DNA of 64,000 bases from Streptomyces chromofuscus (GTDB lineage: Bacteria > Actinomycetota > Actinomycetes > Streptomycetales > Streptomycetaceae), in assembly GCF_015160875.1 (NCBI RefSeq), contig NZ_CP063374.1, positions 2,604,001-2,668,000 of the forward strand, read 5' to 3'. The notes below the pieces were generated by a model. That model saw only the letters and a list, made by a program, of their open reading frames with translations. It ran no database searches and was not told where the DNA came from. Below are positions 51,529 to 60,863 of the stretch, one piece after another. Each line of letters starts with the position of its first letter. Positions within the stretch are counted from its first letter, which is position 1. The translations under genes were made by a program, and so were the position numbers.

Positions 51529-52311
51529 TCAGGCCACCCACTGCTCGTACGCCAAATTCGCCACCAGGGCGAACACCACCGTCAGCAGCACGACCCGGAC
51601 GAAACCGCTGCCCTTCTTCAGCGCGGTGTGCGCGCCCAGGGTGCCGCCCGCGAGGTTGAACACCGCCATCAGCGCGGCCAGCTGCCACAGCACGGTGCCC
51701 TGCCAGGCGAAGGTGGCGAGAGCGCCGGCGTTGGTGCAGCAGTTGACGATCTTCGCGGTGGCGGAGGCGGTGACCAGGTCGAGGTGGAGCACGGCGGTCA
51801 GGGCGAGGACCAGGAACGTACCGGTGCCGGGGCCGATCAGGCCGTCGTAGAAACCGATGCCGAGGCCCGCCAGGCCGATCGCGGCGAGGATCCGGCGCCG
51901 GGTGACCGGCCCCGGCGCCGGGGCCGTGCCGAAGGCGGGCTTGAGGATCACGAAGGCCGCCACACCGAGCAGCACCACCATGATCAGGGGCTTGAGCACC
52001 TCCGTGCTCATGCCGGCCGCGAAGAAGGCGCCGCCGGAGGAGCCCGCGAGCGCGGCCAGGCCGATACGGATCGCCGTGCGCACGTCGACGGGGGCCTTGC
52101 GGGCGTAGGTCACGGCGGCGCCGGTCGTGCCGACGATGGCGACCGCCTTGTTGGTGCCGAGCGCGTACGCGGCCGGGGTGCCGGCGGGCAGTCCCAGCAG
52201 CAGCACGGGCAGGAGCAGCAGGCCTCCCCCGCCGACCACGGCGTCGATCCAGCCGGCCGCGAGGGCGGCGAGGCAGAGTGCGGCGACCATGGCGAGGGGT
52301 ATGTCGGGCAT
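51529..52311 (-). CDS. TauE/SafE-family permease
   Basis: A 260-residue protein with about eight transmembrane helices in two similar halves: WIDAVVGGGGLLLLPVLLL in the first and GFYDGLIGPGTGTFLVLAL in the second, the two Gly-rich repeats of the family. The family moves sulfonates, sulfite and other small organic anions across the membrane. It is divergent from the nir operon, and the 196-bp region between them carries the shared nasA/nir element. Confidence 0.88.
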   Translation of the reverse strand: MPDIPLAMVAALCLAALAAGWIDAVVGGGGLLLLPVLLLGLPAGTPAAYALGTNKAVAIVGTTGAAVTYARKAPVDVRTAIRIGLAALAGSSGGAFFAAGMSTEVLKPLIMVVLLGVAAFVILKPAFGTAPAPGPVTRRRILAAIGLAGLGIGFYDGLIGPGTGTFLVLALTAVLHLDLVTASATAKIVNCCTNAGALATFAWQGTVLWQLAALMAVFNLAGGTLGAHTALKKGSGFVRVVLLTVVFALVANLAYEQWVA

Positions 52312-52457
52312 GATCGGGACCTTATCCCGTGCCGTCGGTGCGTCCCCGGCGTGGTTCGGCCGGCGCCCCGCCCCGCGCCCCTCACCGCGGCCCCGGCCGC
52401 GGGCGCGTGCCCCTCACACTCATCCGCCGCCTGTGCTGAGGGCAGCGTTCCTCGCGG

Positions 52458-52507
52458 GAAACAGCGGTGATGCGGTCGGGTAACACCCGCCCCGCACGCT
52501 GCGATGC
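52458..52507 (+). promoter_or_regulatory. nir operon control region: GAAAC-n17-GTAAC and CGCACGCTG
   Basis: GAAAC (52458-52462) and GTAAC (52480-52484) are 22 nt apart, the spacing of successive GlnR half-site units (5+6+5+6). CGCACGCTG at 52493 follows. GTAAC and CGCACGCTG lie 28 and 15 nt before the ATG, exactly as in front of nasA. Either a GlnR site or a shared near-leaderless promoter could explain this. Confidence 0.6.
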
Positions 52508-53728
52508 ATGACCTCGAATACGCGTGTGGTGGTGATCGGCGCCGGCCTCGCGGGCGTACGGCTCGCCCGTCGGCTCGGTGAGCTCGGCACGCCCGCGCTG
52601 GTCGTCGGCGAGGAGGAGCACCGTCCGTACAACCGGGTCCTGCTCGCCGAGGTGCTGGCCGGCCGGTACCACCCGGACGTGATCTCCCTGCCGGGCGTCC
52701 CGGCCCCGGCGGAGCTGGTCCGCGCCCGGGTGACCGGGATCGACCGCGAGGAACGGACGGTGAGCTGCGCGGACGGTTCGCTGATCGCATACGACACGCT
52801 GGTCCTCGCCACCGGCTCCAACCCGGTGCTGCCGCCGCTGCGCGGTCTGTTCGCCGCCGACCACGTGCTGCCGGAGGGCGTCCACGCCTTCCGCACCATG
52901 GACGACTGCCTCGGCCTGTCGAAGGCGGTACGCCCCGGCGTGCGCGCGGTCGTCATCGGCGGCGGGCTGCTCGGGGTCTCCGCCGCCCGCGCGCTCGCCG
53001 TGCGCGGCGCGCAGGTCGTGCTCGCCCAGCAGTCCGAGCGGCTGATGGAGCGTCAGCTCGACCCGGCCGCGTCCCGGCTGGTCCGGCGGCACCTGACCGA
53101 CCTCGGAGTCGAGGTGCACACCGAGTGCCGGGTGCGCGACGTACGGGTCGTCGCGGGCGCGGTCCGTTCGGTGGAGCTGGCCGACGGTTACGCCCTCGAC
53201 GCCGACCTGGTGGTCCTGGCCTGCGGTGTCCGCCCCCGCGCGGGCCTCGCCGAGGCGGCCGGGCTCGCGGTCCACAAGGGCGTCCTCGTCGACGACGAGC
53301 TGCGCACCTCCGACCCGCACATCCGCGCGATCGGCGACTGCGCCCAGCACGACGGCACCCTGTACGGCCTCGCCGCCCCGGCGCTCGACCAGGCCGACGC
53401 CCTCGCCGAGCTGCTGGCGGGCAGCGGCACCGCCCGCTACACCGGCACCCGCTCCCTCACCCGCCTCACCCTGGCCGGTCAGGCCCCCTTCGACCTCGCC
53501 GCGTTCGGCGAGACGGAACCCCGCCCCGGCGACGACGTCGTGCAGCTCGCCGACGCCACCCGGGGCACCTACCGCAAGGTCGTCGTCCGCGACGACCGCC
53601 TGGTCGGCGGGGTCCTCGTCGGCGAACTCGGCACCGTCGGCGCCCTCGCCCGCGCCTGGGAGGGAGCGGAGCCGCTCCCCGACGACGGCCCCCTGCTCCA
53701 CCTGCTCACCAACGATGGAGGCTCCTGA
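52508..53728 (+). CDS. FAD-dependent NAD(P)H oxidoreductase of the nitrite reductase operon
   Basis: A 406-residue flavoprotein with FAD motif VVVIGAGLAGVRLARRLGE, NAD(P)H motif AVVIGGGLLGVSAARALAV near residue 155 and the C-terminal FAD motif HIRAIGDCAQHDGTLYGLAA. It resembles the N-terminal reductase part of NirB but has no BFD or siroheme domains. It directly precedes nirB (the nirB ATG follows its TGA immediately). It probably feeds electrons from NAD(P)H to nitrite or nitrate reductase, the NasB-like role. Confidence 0.88.
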   Translation: MTSNTRVVVIGAGLAGVRLARRLGELGTPALVVGEEEHRPYNRVLLAEVLAGRYHPDVISLPGVPAPAELVRARVTGIDREERTVSCADGSLIAYDTLVLATGSNPVLPPLRGLFAADHVLPEGVHAFRTMDDCLGLSKAVRPGVRAVVIGGGLLGVSAARALAVRGAQVVLAQQSERLMERQLDPAASRLVRRHLTDLGVEVHTECRVRDVRVVAGAVRSVELADGYALDADLVVLACGVRPRAGLAEAAGLAVHKGVLVDDELRTSDPHIRAIGDCAQHDGTLYGLAAPALDQADALAELLAGSGTARYTGTRSLTRLTLAGQAPFDLAAFGETEPRPGDDVVQLADATRGTYRKVVVRDDRLVGGVLVGELGTVGALARAWEGAEPLPDDGPLLHLLTNDGGS

Positions 53729-56359
53729 ATGTCCACGACCGCACCTGTCGGGGACCGGCCCCGCCCCACGATCGTGCTCGTCGGCCACGGCATGGTGGGG
53801 CAGCGCTTCCTCGAAGCGCTCGCCGAGCGCGGCCTGACCGCCACGCACAGCGTGGTCGTGCTCTGCGAGGAACCGCGTCCCGCGTACGACCGCGTCCAGC
53901 TCACCTCGTACTTCTCGGGCAGGACGCCCGAGGACCTCTCCATGACCGACATGGGCTTCATCGACAAGCACGGGATCGACCTGCGCGTCGGCGACCCGGC
54001 GGAGACGGTCGACCGCGCGGCCCGCAAGGTCACCGCCCGCTCCGGGCAGGTCTACGAGTACGACATCCTGGTCCTCGCCACCGGCTCGTACCCGTTCGTC
54101 CCGCCGGTGCCCGGCAAGGACGCGACCGGCTGCTTCGTGTACCGCACGATCGAGGACCTCCTCGCCATCGAGGAGTACGCCCGGACCAGGGCGACGACGG
54201 GCGCGGTCGTCGGCGGCGGCCTGCTCGGGCTGGAGGCCGCGGGCGCCCTGAAGGGCCTGGGTCTGTCCACCCACATCGTGGAGTTCGCGCCGCGGCTGAT
54301 GCCGGTGCAGGTCGACGACGGCGGCGGCGCGGCGCTGCTGCGCACCATCGAGGACATGGGCCTGACCGTGCACACCGGCACGGGCACGCAGGAGATCGTC
54401 ACCGACGCCGCGGGCGCCGTCACCGGCATGAAGCTGTCCGACGGCAGCGAACTCGCCGTCGACCTGGTGGTGTTCAGCGCCGGTGTCCGCCCCCGCGACC
54501 AGCTGGCCCGGGACTCGGGGCTGACGGTCGGCGAGCGCGGCGGCATCGCCGTCGACGAGCAGTGCCGCACGCTCACCGACCCGCACGTGTTCGCGATCGG
54601 CGAGTGCGCGCAGGCCGCGGACGGCCGGGTGTACGGCCTGGTCGCCCCCGGCTACGAGCAGGCCGAGACGGTGGCGGCGACCATCGCGGCGGACGAGGCG
54701 TCCTTCGTCGGCGCCGACCTGTCCACCAAGCTGAAGCTGCTCGGCGTGGACGTGGCGTCCTTCGGCGACGCGCACGGCACCGCCGAGGACTGCCTCGACG
54801 TCGTCTACTCCGACTCCCGCAGCGGCCTGTACAAGAAGCTGGTCATCGGCCGTGACGGCACGCTGCTCGGCGGCATCCTGGTCGGTGACGCGGACGCCTA
54901 CGGCACCCTGCGCGCCCTCACCGGTTCCGTCCCGCCCGTCGCCCCCGAGTCCCTCGTGCTGCCGGCCGGTTCGGGCGGCGGCGCCCAGCTCGGTCCGTCC
55001 GCGCTGCCCGACGACGCGGTGATCTGCTCCTGCCACAACGTCACCAAGGGCACGATCCGCGGCGCGGTGACGGACCACCAGTGTGTGACCGTGCCCGAGG
55101 TGAAGAAGTGCACCAAGGCCGGCACGGGCTGCGGCTCCTGCGTCAAGGTGCTCGGCCAGCTGGTCACCGCCGAGCTGGAGGCGAGCGGCGTCGAGGTCGA
55201 CAAGGGCCTGTGCGGCTGCTTCGCACAGACCCGCGAGGAGCTGTACGAGATCGTCCTGGCGCTGCGTGTCACGTCGTACCAGGACCTGCTGGACCGCTAC
55301 GGACGTGACGGCGCCCGCGGCGGCGACGGCTGCGAGGTGTGCAAGCCGGCCGTCGCCTCGATCATCGCCTCCCTCGCCCCGGCGATCGGCGCGAACGGCT
55401 ATGTGCTGGACGGCGAGCAGGCCTCCCTGCAGGACACCAACGACCACTTCCTGGCCAACCTCCAGAAGAACGGCTCGTACTCCGTCGTCCCGCGCATCCC
55501 CGGTGGTGAGATCGCACCGGAGAAACTGATCGTGATCGGCGAGATCGCCCGCGACTTCGGCCTCTACACGAAGATCACCGGCGGCCAGCGGATCGACATG
55601 TTCGGCGCCCGCGTCGAGCAGCTGCCGCTGATCTGGGCCCGCCTGGTGGACGCGGGCTTCGAGTCCGGCCACGCGTACGGCAAGTCCCTGCGCACCGTGA
55701 AGTCCTGCGTGGGCCGGACCTGGTGCCGGTACGGCGTCCAGGACTCCGTCCGCATGGCGATCGACCTGGAGCTGCGCTACCGGGGCCTGCGCTCGCCGCA
55801 CAAGCTCAAGTCCGCCGTCTCCGGCTGCGCCCGCGAGTGCGCGGAGGCCCAGTCGAAGGACTTCGGCGTGATCGCCACGTCGAACGGCTGGAACCTGTAC
55901 GTCGGCGGCAACGGCGGCGCCACCCCCCGGCACGCGGACCTGCTGGCGCAGGACCTGTCGGACGCCGAACTCGTCCGGCTGATCGACCGCTTCCTCATGT
56001 TCTACATCCGCACGGCGGACCGCCTGGAGCGCACGTCGACCTGGCTGGAGCGCATCCCCGGCGGCCTGGACCACGTGCGGGACGTGGTGGTGGGGGACTC
56101 CCTCGGCATCTGCGAGGAGCTGGAGCAGCTGATGGCGGCCCACGTCGCGAACTACCGCGACGAATGGGCGCAGACCATCAACGACCCCGAGAAGCTGGCC
56201 CGCTTCGTCTCCTTCGTGAACGCGCCCGACACCCCCGACCCCGTCGTCGCCTTCGTCCCCGAACGCGACCAGATCAAGCCCGACCTGCCGCTGCTGTCGA
56301 TCGGCATGCGTCCCGCCGAGCACACGGCCGACGTCCTGGAAGGAAGCGCCCAGCGATGA
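53729..56359 (+). CDS. nirB: Assimilatory nitrite reductase large subunit
   Basis: An 876-residue NirB that reduces nitrite to ammonia with NAD(P)H. Residues 1-410 are the FAD/NAD(P) reductase (IVLVGHGMVGQRFLEAL, GAVVGGGLLGLEAAGAL). Residues 425-545 carry BFD-type [2Fe-2S] regions (AVICSCHNVTKGTI, KCTKAGTGCGSCVKVLG). Residues 555-876 are the siroheme/4Fe-4S domain with cluster Cys in KSCVGRTWCRYG and SGCARECAEA. It is followed by nirD with an ATGA overlap. Siroheme may come from the chelatase-type protein at 40836-41618. Confidence 0.95.
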   Translation: MSTTAPVGDRPRPTIVLVGHGMVGQRFLEALAERGLTATHSVVVLCEEPRPAYDRVQLTSYFSGRTPEDLSMTDMGFIDKHGIDLRVGDPAETVDRAARKVTARSGQVYEYDILVLATGSYPFVPPVPGKDATGCFVYRTIEDLLAIEEYARTRATTGAVVGGGLLGLEAAGALKGLGLSTHIVEFAPRLMPVQVDDGGGAALLRTIEDMGLTVHTGTGTQEIVTDAAGAVTGMKLSDGSELAVDLVVFSAGVRPRDQLARDSGLTVGERGGIAVDEQCRTLTDPHVFAIGECAQAADGRVYGLVAPGYEQAETVAATIAADEASFVGADLSTKLKLLGVDVASFGDAHGTAEDCLDVVYSDSRSGLYKKLVIGRDGTLLGGILVGDADAYGTLRALTGSVPPVAPESLVLPAGSGGGAQLGPSALPDDAVICSCHNVTKGTIRGAVTDHQCVTVPEVKKCTKAGTGCGSCVKVLGQLVTAELEASGVEVDKGLCGCFAQTREELYEIVLALRVTSYQDLLDRYGRDGARGGDGCEVCKPAVASIIASLAPAIGANGYVLDGEQASLQDTNDHFLANLQKNGSYSVVPRIPGGEIAPEKLIVIGEIARDFGLYTKITGGQRIDMFGARVEQLPLIWARLVDAGFESGHAYGKSLRTVKSCVGRTWCRYGVQDSVRMAIDLELRYRGLRSPHKLKSAVSGCARECAEAQSKDFGVIATSNGWNLYVGGNGGATPRHADLLAQDLSDAELVRLIDRFLMFYIRTADRLERTSTWLERIPGGLDHVRDVVVGDSLGICEELEQLMAAHVANYRDEWAQTINDPEKLARFVSFVNAPDTPDPVVAFVPERDQIKPDLPLLSIGMRPAEHTADVLEGSAQR

Positions 56360-56718
56360 CCCTGGCACCCGAGACGACCGACCTGATGGTCCAGCTCCGG
56401 TCGGCCGACGGCTGGTTCACGGTCTGCGAGCTGCGGCTGCTGCTCCCCGGCCGGGGAGTGGCGGCGCTGCTGCCGGACGGCGAGCAGGTCGCCGTCTTCC
56501 GCGACCGCGGGGACCGGCTGTACGCCGTCGGCAACCGCGACCCCTTCACCGGCGCCGCGGTGCTCTCCCGGGGCCTGACCGGCACCCACCAGGGCCGCCC
56601 CTTCGTCGCCTCCCCCCTGCTCAAGCAGCGCTTCGACCTGCTGTCCGGCCAGTGCCTGGACGACGCGACGGTGCGGGTGCGGGCCTACGAGGTCCGCACG
56701 GTGCGGGCGGGAGACTGA
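56356..56718 (+). CDS. nirD: Nitrite reductase small subunit
   Basis: A 120-residue Rieske-fold protein (VCELRLLLPGRGVAALL, LYAVGNRDPFTGAAVLSRG) that lacks Rieske cluster ligands: the positions of the Cys-His pairs are changed, as in NirD of other bacteria. It binds NirB and is required for activity. Its ATG overlaps the nirB stop (ATGA). Confidence 0.93.
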   Translation: MTLAPETTDLMVQLRSADGWFTVCELRLLLPGRGVAALLPDGEQVAVFRDRGDRLYAVGNRDPFTGAAVLSRGLTGTHQGRPFVASPLLKQRFDLLSGQCLDDATVRVRAYEVRTVRAGD

Positions 56719-56742
56719 GGCCGCCTCCCGCCCGCCTCAGTC
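56703..56742. terminator. Overlapping hairpins between nirD and the GMC oxidase gene
   Basis: GCGGGCGGGAG (56703-56713) pairs with CTCCCGCCCGC (56725-56735). GACTGAGG (56713-56720) can instead pair with CCTCAGTC (56735-56742). Both convergent stop codons lie in the structure. The two pairings share bases and exclude each other. Confidence 0.6.
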
Positions 56743-58572
56743 CTCCAGGAAGGCCTCGGTGACCGCCAGCGCCGCGGCCATGATGCTCAGCTGCGGGTTC
56801 ACCTCGGGGCAGCCGGGCAGCACCGAGGCGTCGGCGATCAGCACGCCCCGTACGCCGCGGAGCCGTCCCGCCGGGTCGGCCGGGGCGCGTTCGGCGTCGG
56901 CGCCCGCGGCCACCGTTCCGGTGGGGTGGTAGGCGGACAGATGCAGGTGGCGCGCGCTCACCCCGGCGAGCAGGGCGTCCAGGGCGGCCGGGGTGCGGGC
57001 GCGGGGAGCGGTGGGGATGCCGGTGAGGACCTCCTCCGCGCCCGCGGCGAACAGCAGCTCGCCCATGGCGCGTACGGCCCGCAGGAGCCGGCCGGCGTCG
57101 CGAGGGTGCAGGTCGTAGCGGAGCAGCGTGCGATCACGGCCGAGGACCCGGCCCGAGGGGCGGTCGGCGATCATCGCGCCGAGCGTGGCGAGACGCCCGG
57201 CGCCGGCCAGTTCGTCCCGCAATTGCCTGCCCAGGCCCGGCAGGACGAAGGACCCCATGCCCGGCGGGGTGGCCGTGGCCTCGATCAGGACACCCTCGTG
57301 GTGGTGCTCCTCCACGCCGACGCTCTGCAGTACGCCCTCCCAGGCGGTGACCGGTTCGGCGAAGCGGCCGGCGACACTGGTGGCCGGATGGACGCTGAGG
57401 TTGCGGCCGAGCCGCGGATGACCGCCGAGGCCGGAGCGGCGCAGCAGCGGCGGCGACTGCAGGGCGCCCGCGGCCACGACCACGAGCGGGGCCAGGATCT
57501 CGAACTCCCCGCCGCCGTCGCGGCGCACGCGTACGCCCGCGGCACGCGGCCCGCCGGGCCGGTCACCGTCCACCAGGATCCGCCGTACCCGGGCGCCGGT
57601 CACGATGCGCGCCCCGGCGGCGCAGGCGTCGGGCAGGACGGAGAGCTGGACGCTCTGCTTGGCGCCGGTCGGGCAGCCCACCACACACTGGCAGGAGCCC
57701 TTGCAGCCGGGCGCGTTGCGCCGCAGCGGCGCGGCCCGCCAGCCGAGGCGCTCCGCGCCGGCCAGCGCGAGGCGTCCGTTGGCGCCGAGGACGTCGAGGC
57801 TCTGGCGACCGACGCGCAGGGTGCGTTCTGCCTCGTCGAGGCAGGGCCCGAGGCGTTCGGCGAGCGCGAATCCGAAGTCGTCGCGCCAGCGGGCCAGGAC
57901 GTGGTCGGGGGTGCGGTAGCAGGTGCCGGAGTTGACGACGGTGGTCCCGCCGACCGCCCGGCCGACGGGCAGCAGCAGCGGCGGGGTGCCCAGGGCGACG
58001 GTGGCGCCGCCGTCCCGGTACAGCTCGGCGAACCGGTCCAGCGGGGGGCGCCGGCCGAACGAGGCGGTGGAGTGGTGGTGCCCCTCCTCCAGAACGACCA
58101 CGTCGAGCCCGGCGCGGGCCAGGGTGCGGGCGGCCGTGGCGCCGCCCGCACCGGAGCCGACGACGACGGCGTCGGCGGTGGAGCGGGCGGGCCAGGCGCC
58201 GGCGGGTGTGCAGTCGAGCGGTGGGTCGGCGGGGGCCGGCGCGGTGGCCGCCATGCCGTCCTGGAGCATGCGTTCGGTACCGGCCGCGAGCAGGACGGGC
58301 ACTTTGAGCACGTCGAGGACGGTGGCGGGCGCCCGGTGTGCGCCGAGCCCGGCGATCACCGACTCCCGCTCGTCGGCGGTGAGGGCGGCGAGGGAGCGGC
58401 CGGTGCGGGCCACGGCGTAGGCGTAGGCGGCGAGTGCGGCGGCCCGCACGCCGCAGCGGGCGGCCCGCGGCAGCGAGGCGAGCACCCCCTCGAGGCGGTC
58501 GGGTACGCGGGCGGCCCAGGGCTCGGTGCCGTCGTCGGCGAGCAGCGCGGCCACGAACCCGGTGAGGCTCAT
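56737..58572 (-). CDS. GMC-family FAD-dependent oxidoreductase (cholesterol oxidase-like)
   Basis: A 611-residue protein. An N-terminal helical region of about 130 residues precedes the FAD fold DAVVVGSGAGGATAARTLA. GRAVGGTTVVNSG and the Cys-rich CKGSCQCVVGCPTGAKQS typify the steroid/alcohol-oxidase branch of GMC enzymes. The C-terminal active-site region contains SAYHPTGTVAAGAD (candidate catalytic His) and PEVNPQLSIMAAALA. It probably oxidises a sterol or long-chain alcohol. ATG 58572 overlaps the preceding gene's stop (ATGA), and the GntR gene starts the operon. Confidence 0.85.
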   Translation of the reverse strand: MSLTGFVAALLADDGTEPWAARVPDRLEGVLASLPRAARCGVRAAALAAYAYAVARTGRSLAALTADERESVIAGLGAHRAPATVLDVLKVPVLLAAGTERMLQDGMAATAPAPADPPLDCTPAGAWPARSTADAVVVGSGAGGATAARTLARAGLDVVVLEEGHHHSTASFGRRPPLDRFAELYRDGGATVALGTPPLLLPVGRAVGGTTVVNSGTCYRTPDHVLARWRDDFGFALAERLGPCLDEAERTLRVGRQSLDVLGANGRLALAGAERLGWRAAPLRRNAPGCKGSCQCVVGCPTGAKQSVQLSVLPDACAAGARIVTGARVRRILVDGDRPGGPRAAGVRVRRDGGGEFEILAPLVVVAAGALQSPPLLRRSGLGGHPRLGRNLSVHPATSVAGRFAEPVTAWEGVLQSVGVEEHHHEGVLIEATATPPGMGSFVLPGLGRQLRDELAGAGRLATLGAMIADRPSGRVLGRDRTLLRYDLHPRDAGRLLRAVRAMGELLFAAGAEEVLTGIPTAPRARTPAALDALLAGVSARHLHLSAYHPTGTVAAGADAERAPADPAGRLRGVRGVLIADASVLPGCPEVNPQLSIMAAALAVTEAFLED

Positions 58573-60011
58573 CGGGTGCCCACTTCGGCGTGGGCGGTGC
58601 CGTCGAGGCGCCACTCGGCCTCGGTGCGCCAGCCGCCCGGCCACCACCAACGTTCCAGCAGCACGTGGGCGTCGGCGCGTTCGCTGTTGCGGCATGTCGC
58701 GGGGCTGCCGTCCGGGTCGGTGTAGTCGAGCGCGAGGGTGCGGTCCTCGGGCTGGGTGACCTCCACCCGGATGCGGCGCAGCCCGGCGCGGCCGGTCACG
58801 GTCCAGGCCGGCCGGTCGATCGTCGCGCGGAACCGGCCCAGGCCGGCCCAGCCGACCGCGCCGCGCTCCGCGCGACGCGGCCAGGTGCCGCCGCCCCGCC
58901 GCAGCCGCAGGAACACCAGCGGAGGCAGCCGGCGCAGCACGGGCCGCATGGAGACCGCGGCGACGATCTCCAGGACGTCGCCCCCGCCGAGGTCCGCGTG
59001 CAGCCAGGCCCAGCGCCGGGCGTTGCCGTGGCCGTAGATGCGGGCGGACGCGCCGGGGGCGCCGGCGAGCCTCAGGGTGGTGCCGTCGAAGGTGAAGGTG
59101 CCGTCGTACGTGGCGCGCGCGGCGGGCAGGATCTGGGCGGCGGGCAGCAGGGACCGGCGCCAGGACCAGCGCGGGAACGTGAACAGCGGGGCGTCGGCCG
59201 GTCGTTCGGCGAGGTCCCAGCGGAACGTGTCCGCCTCTCCGGTCAGCCGCCCGGGCGTCGCGGACGCTCCCGCCGCGGTGAACCCGTCGCCGGGCCGGTC
59301 CCACGGGGCCGGGCCGAAGCGGGCGTGCCGCACGGGTCCTTCGGCGGGGAAGGCCGCCGCCCAGCCGTGCGCGTAGGGCGGGGAGCCGTCGGCGGGCGCG
59401 GTGAGCTCGTGGTGCAGCCACAGTCCCGTGCCGGTGGCCGGGTCGGTGAGGGTGGTGTACCAGACCTCGGTGCGGCCCGGCTCGCCGTTCCAGCGGGGCG
59501 CGGTGAGCGCGTCCGCGGGCTCGCGGCGCGGGAAGCGGAAGCTCGCCAGGAACGGGGCCAGACCGGTCGTGAGGGGGAAGCGCAGCGTGCCCGCGCCGAT
59601 GCGCGCCCCGTTCTCGTACAGGGTGAACGGCAGCACGGTCATGGAGGTGAGCGGCCTGCGCGGGCTGACCGACTTCCAGCCGTCGAGGGTGAGGCGGCGG
59701 CCGTCGGCGGTGAAGCCGATGCGGTAGCGGATGCGGCGCCGGGCCAGCGGCGCGATCTCCATCTCGCCCTGCGCCGCCGGGTCGTCGGCCAGGCCCGCGA
59801 TCCGTACGCGTCCGGTGGCCCGGGCGTCGGTCGTGGTGTGCGGGCGCAGCACCCGGTCAGCCGAGACGCACAGGTCGAGGCGGACCGGGCGGGCGCGGTC
59901 CGCGCCGTCGAGCCGGACCGTGCCGAGCATGGTCTCGCGGAACGTCGTGCCGCGTGTCCCCGGCGCGCGGGAGGCGCGCGTCGCGGCGCGGGCCTTCGCG
60001 TCGCCCGTCAT
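58569..60011 (-). CDS. Uncharacterised protein with lipocalin-like beta barrels, coupled to GMC oxidase
   Basis: A 480-residue protein I cannot name. About residues 25-150 form one beta-rich region (TFRETMLGTVRLDGADRARP, LTSMTVLPFTLYENGARIGA); residues 200-480 have two further barrels rich in Trp (TFPRWSWRRSLLPAAQIL, RWAWLHADLGGGD, ERWWWPGGWRTEAEWR). The pattern recalls lipocalin-like/AttH-type lipid-binding proteins found next to GMC oxidases. It is coupled to both neighbours by ATGA overlaps, so it may bind the lipid substrate of the oxidase. No signal peptide is seen. Confidence 0.7.
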   Translation of the reverse strand: MTGDAKARAATRASRAPGTRGTTFRETMLGTVRLDGADRARPVRLDLCVSADRVLRPHTTTDARATGRVRIAGLADDPAAQGEMEIAPLARRRIRYRIGFTADGRRLTLDGWKSVSPRRPLTSMTVLPFTLYENGARIGAGTLRFPLTTGLAPFLASFRFPRREPADALTAPRWNGEPGRTEVWYTTLTDPATGTGLWLHHELTAPADGSPPYAHGWAAAFPAEGPVRHARFGPAPWDRPGDGFTAAGASATPGRLTGEADTFRWDLAERPADAPLFTFPRWSWRRSLLPAAQILPAARATYDGTFTFDGTTLRLAGAPGASARIYGHGNARRWAWLHADLGGGDVLEIVAAVSMRPVLRRLPPLVFLRLRRGGGTWPRRAERGAVGWAGLGRFRATIDRPAWTVTGRAGLRRIRVEVTQPEDRTLALDYTDPDGSPATCRNSERADAHVLLERWWWPGGWRTEAEWRLDGTAHAEVGTR

Positions 60012-60694
60012 GCGAGGCCCTCCAGCATGATCCGCTCGGTCGCCGTCAGATAGGCCTCGGCCGCCTGCCGGGCGCGGTCCTCGTCGCCGGCCGCCACGGC
60101 GTCCACCACCGGTGCGAGGCGCGCGTGGGCGGCCCCGGCGTCGGTGAAGGGCCCCACGAGGGCGGCCCGCACCGGCAGATAGGCGTTGAAGAGGGTGTTG
60201 GTCAGCAGGACGTAGACGCGGTTGCCGGTGGCGCGGGCCAGGGCCCGGTGCACCTCGATGTCCGCGAGCTGGACGGCCTCCCCGCCCTCGGCGTCGCGTA
60301 CGGCGTCGAGCAGGGCGCGCAGTTCCGCGCGGTCGCGTGCGGTGGCCCGGGCGGCGGCCTGCCCGGCGATCAACCGGCCGACGCCGCGCCGCACTTCGAA
60401 GATCTCGCCGACCCAGTCCGGGCTGTGCTTCACCAGCATGGGCAGCAGGTCGGCGCCGCCGAGGCGGGCGAAGTCCCGCACCCGGGTGCCCACGCCGTGT
60501 CTGGTCTCCAGCAGCCCCGCCTGGACGAGGCGGCCGAAGGCGTGCTTGAGGGTGGTGCGGTTGACGCCGTAGCCGTCGGCGAGCCGGCGTTCCGGCGGCA
60601 GGTAGCTGCCGACGGGGTGCCGCCCGGCGAGGATGTCCTCGCGCAGCCGCTCCTCCAGGACGTCGACGACGGTGTCGCGGGGCAGTGCCTCCAT
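60008..60694 (-). CDS. GntR-family (FadR-type) transcriptional regulator
   Basis: A 228-residue regulator starting at ATG 60694 with GGAGG 6 nt before it. The N-terminal winged helix is LREDILAGRHPVGSYLPPER, then GYGVNRTTLKHAFGRLVQAG; the C-terminal FCD-type helical domain contains VRRGVGRLIAGQAAARATA. FadR-type regulators sense acyl-CoAs or organic acids. It is the first gene of the operon with the uncharacterised protein and GMC oxidase (ATGA overlaps throughout), so it probably controls their expression in response to a lipid or its breakdown product. Confidence 0.9.
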   Translation of the reverse strand: MEALPRDTVVDVLEERLREDILAGRHPVGSYLPPERRLADGYGVNRTTLKHAFGRLVQAGLLETRHGVGTRVRDFARLGGADLLPMLVKHSPDWVGEIFEVRRGVGRLIAGQAAARATARDRAELRALLDAVRDAEGGEAVQLADIEVHRALARATGNRVYVLLTNTLFNAYLPVRAALVGPFTDAGAAHARLAPVVDAVAAGDEDRARQAAEAYLTATERIMLEGLA

Positions 60695-60863
60695 GCGGTT
60701 CCTCCGTGATGCGCCTCGGTGACCCGGTGACTCAGTGGATGAGCCACCCAACCAACGCATGCTCAGGAAGTCAATGGCCCCTGCACACCCTGTACTTGAG
60801 GAGGTGGTACCCGTCGCACGTGATCGCGCCCGCCGCGTCCCTCGTCGGCGGCGGGCGCGATCC

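Noticed and set aside
52382..56368. 1328-residue open frame antisense to the nir operon
   Set aside because: Another high-GC shadow, low in aromatic residues and without any family match, opposite nirB.
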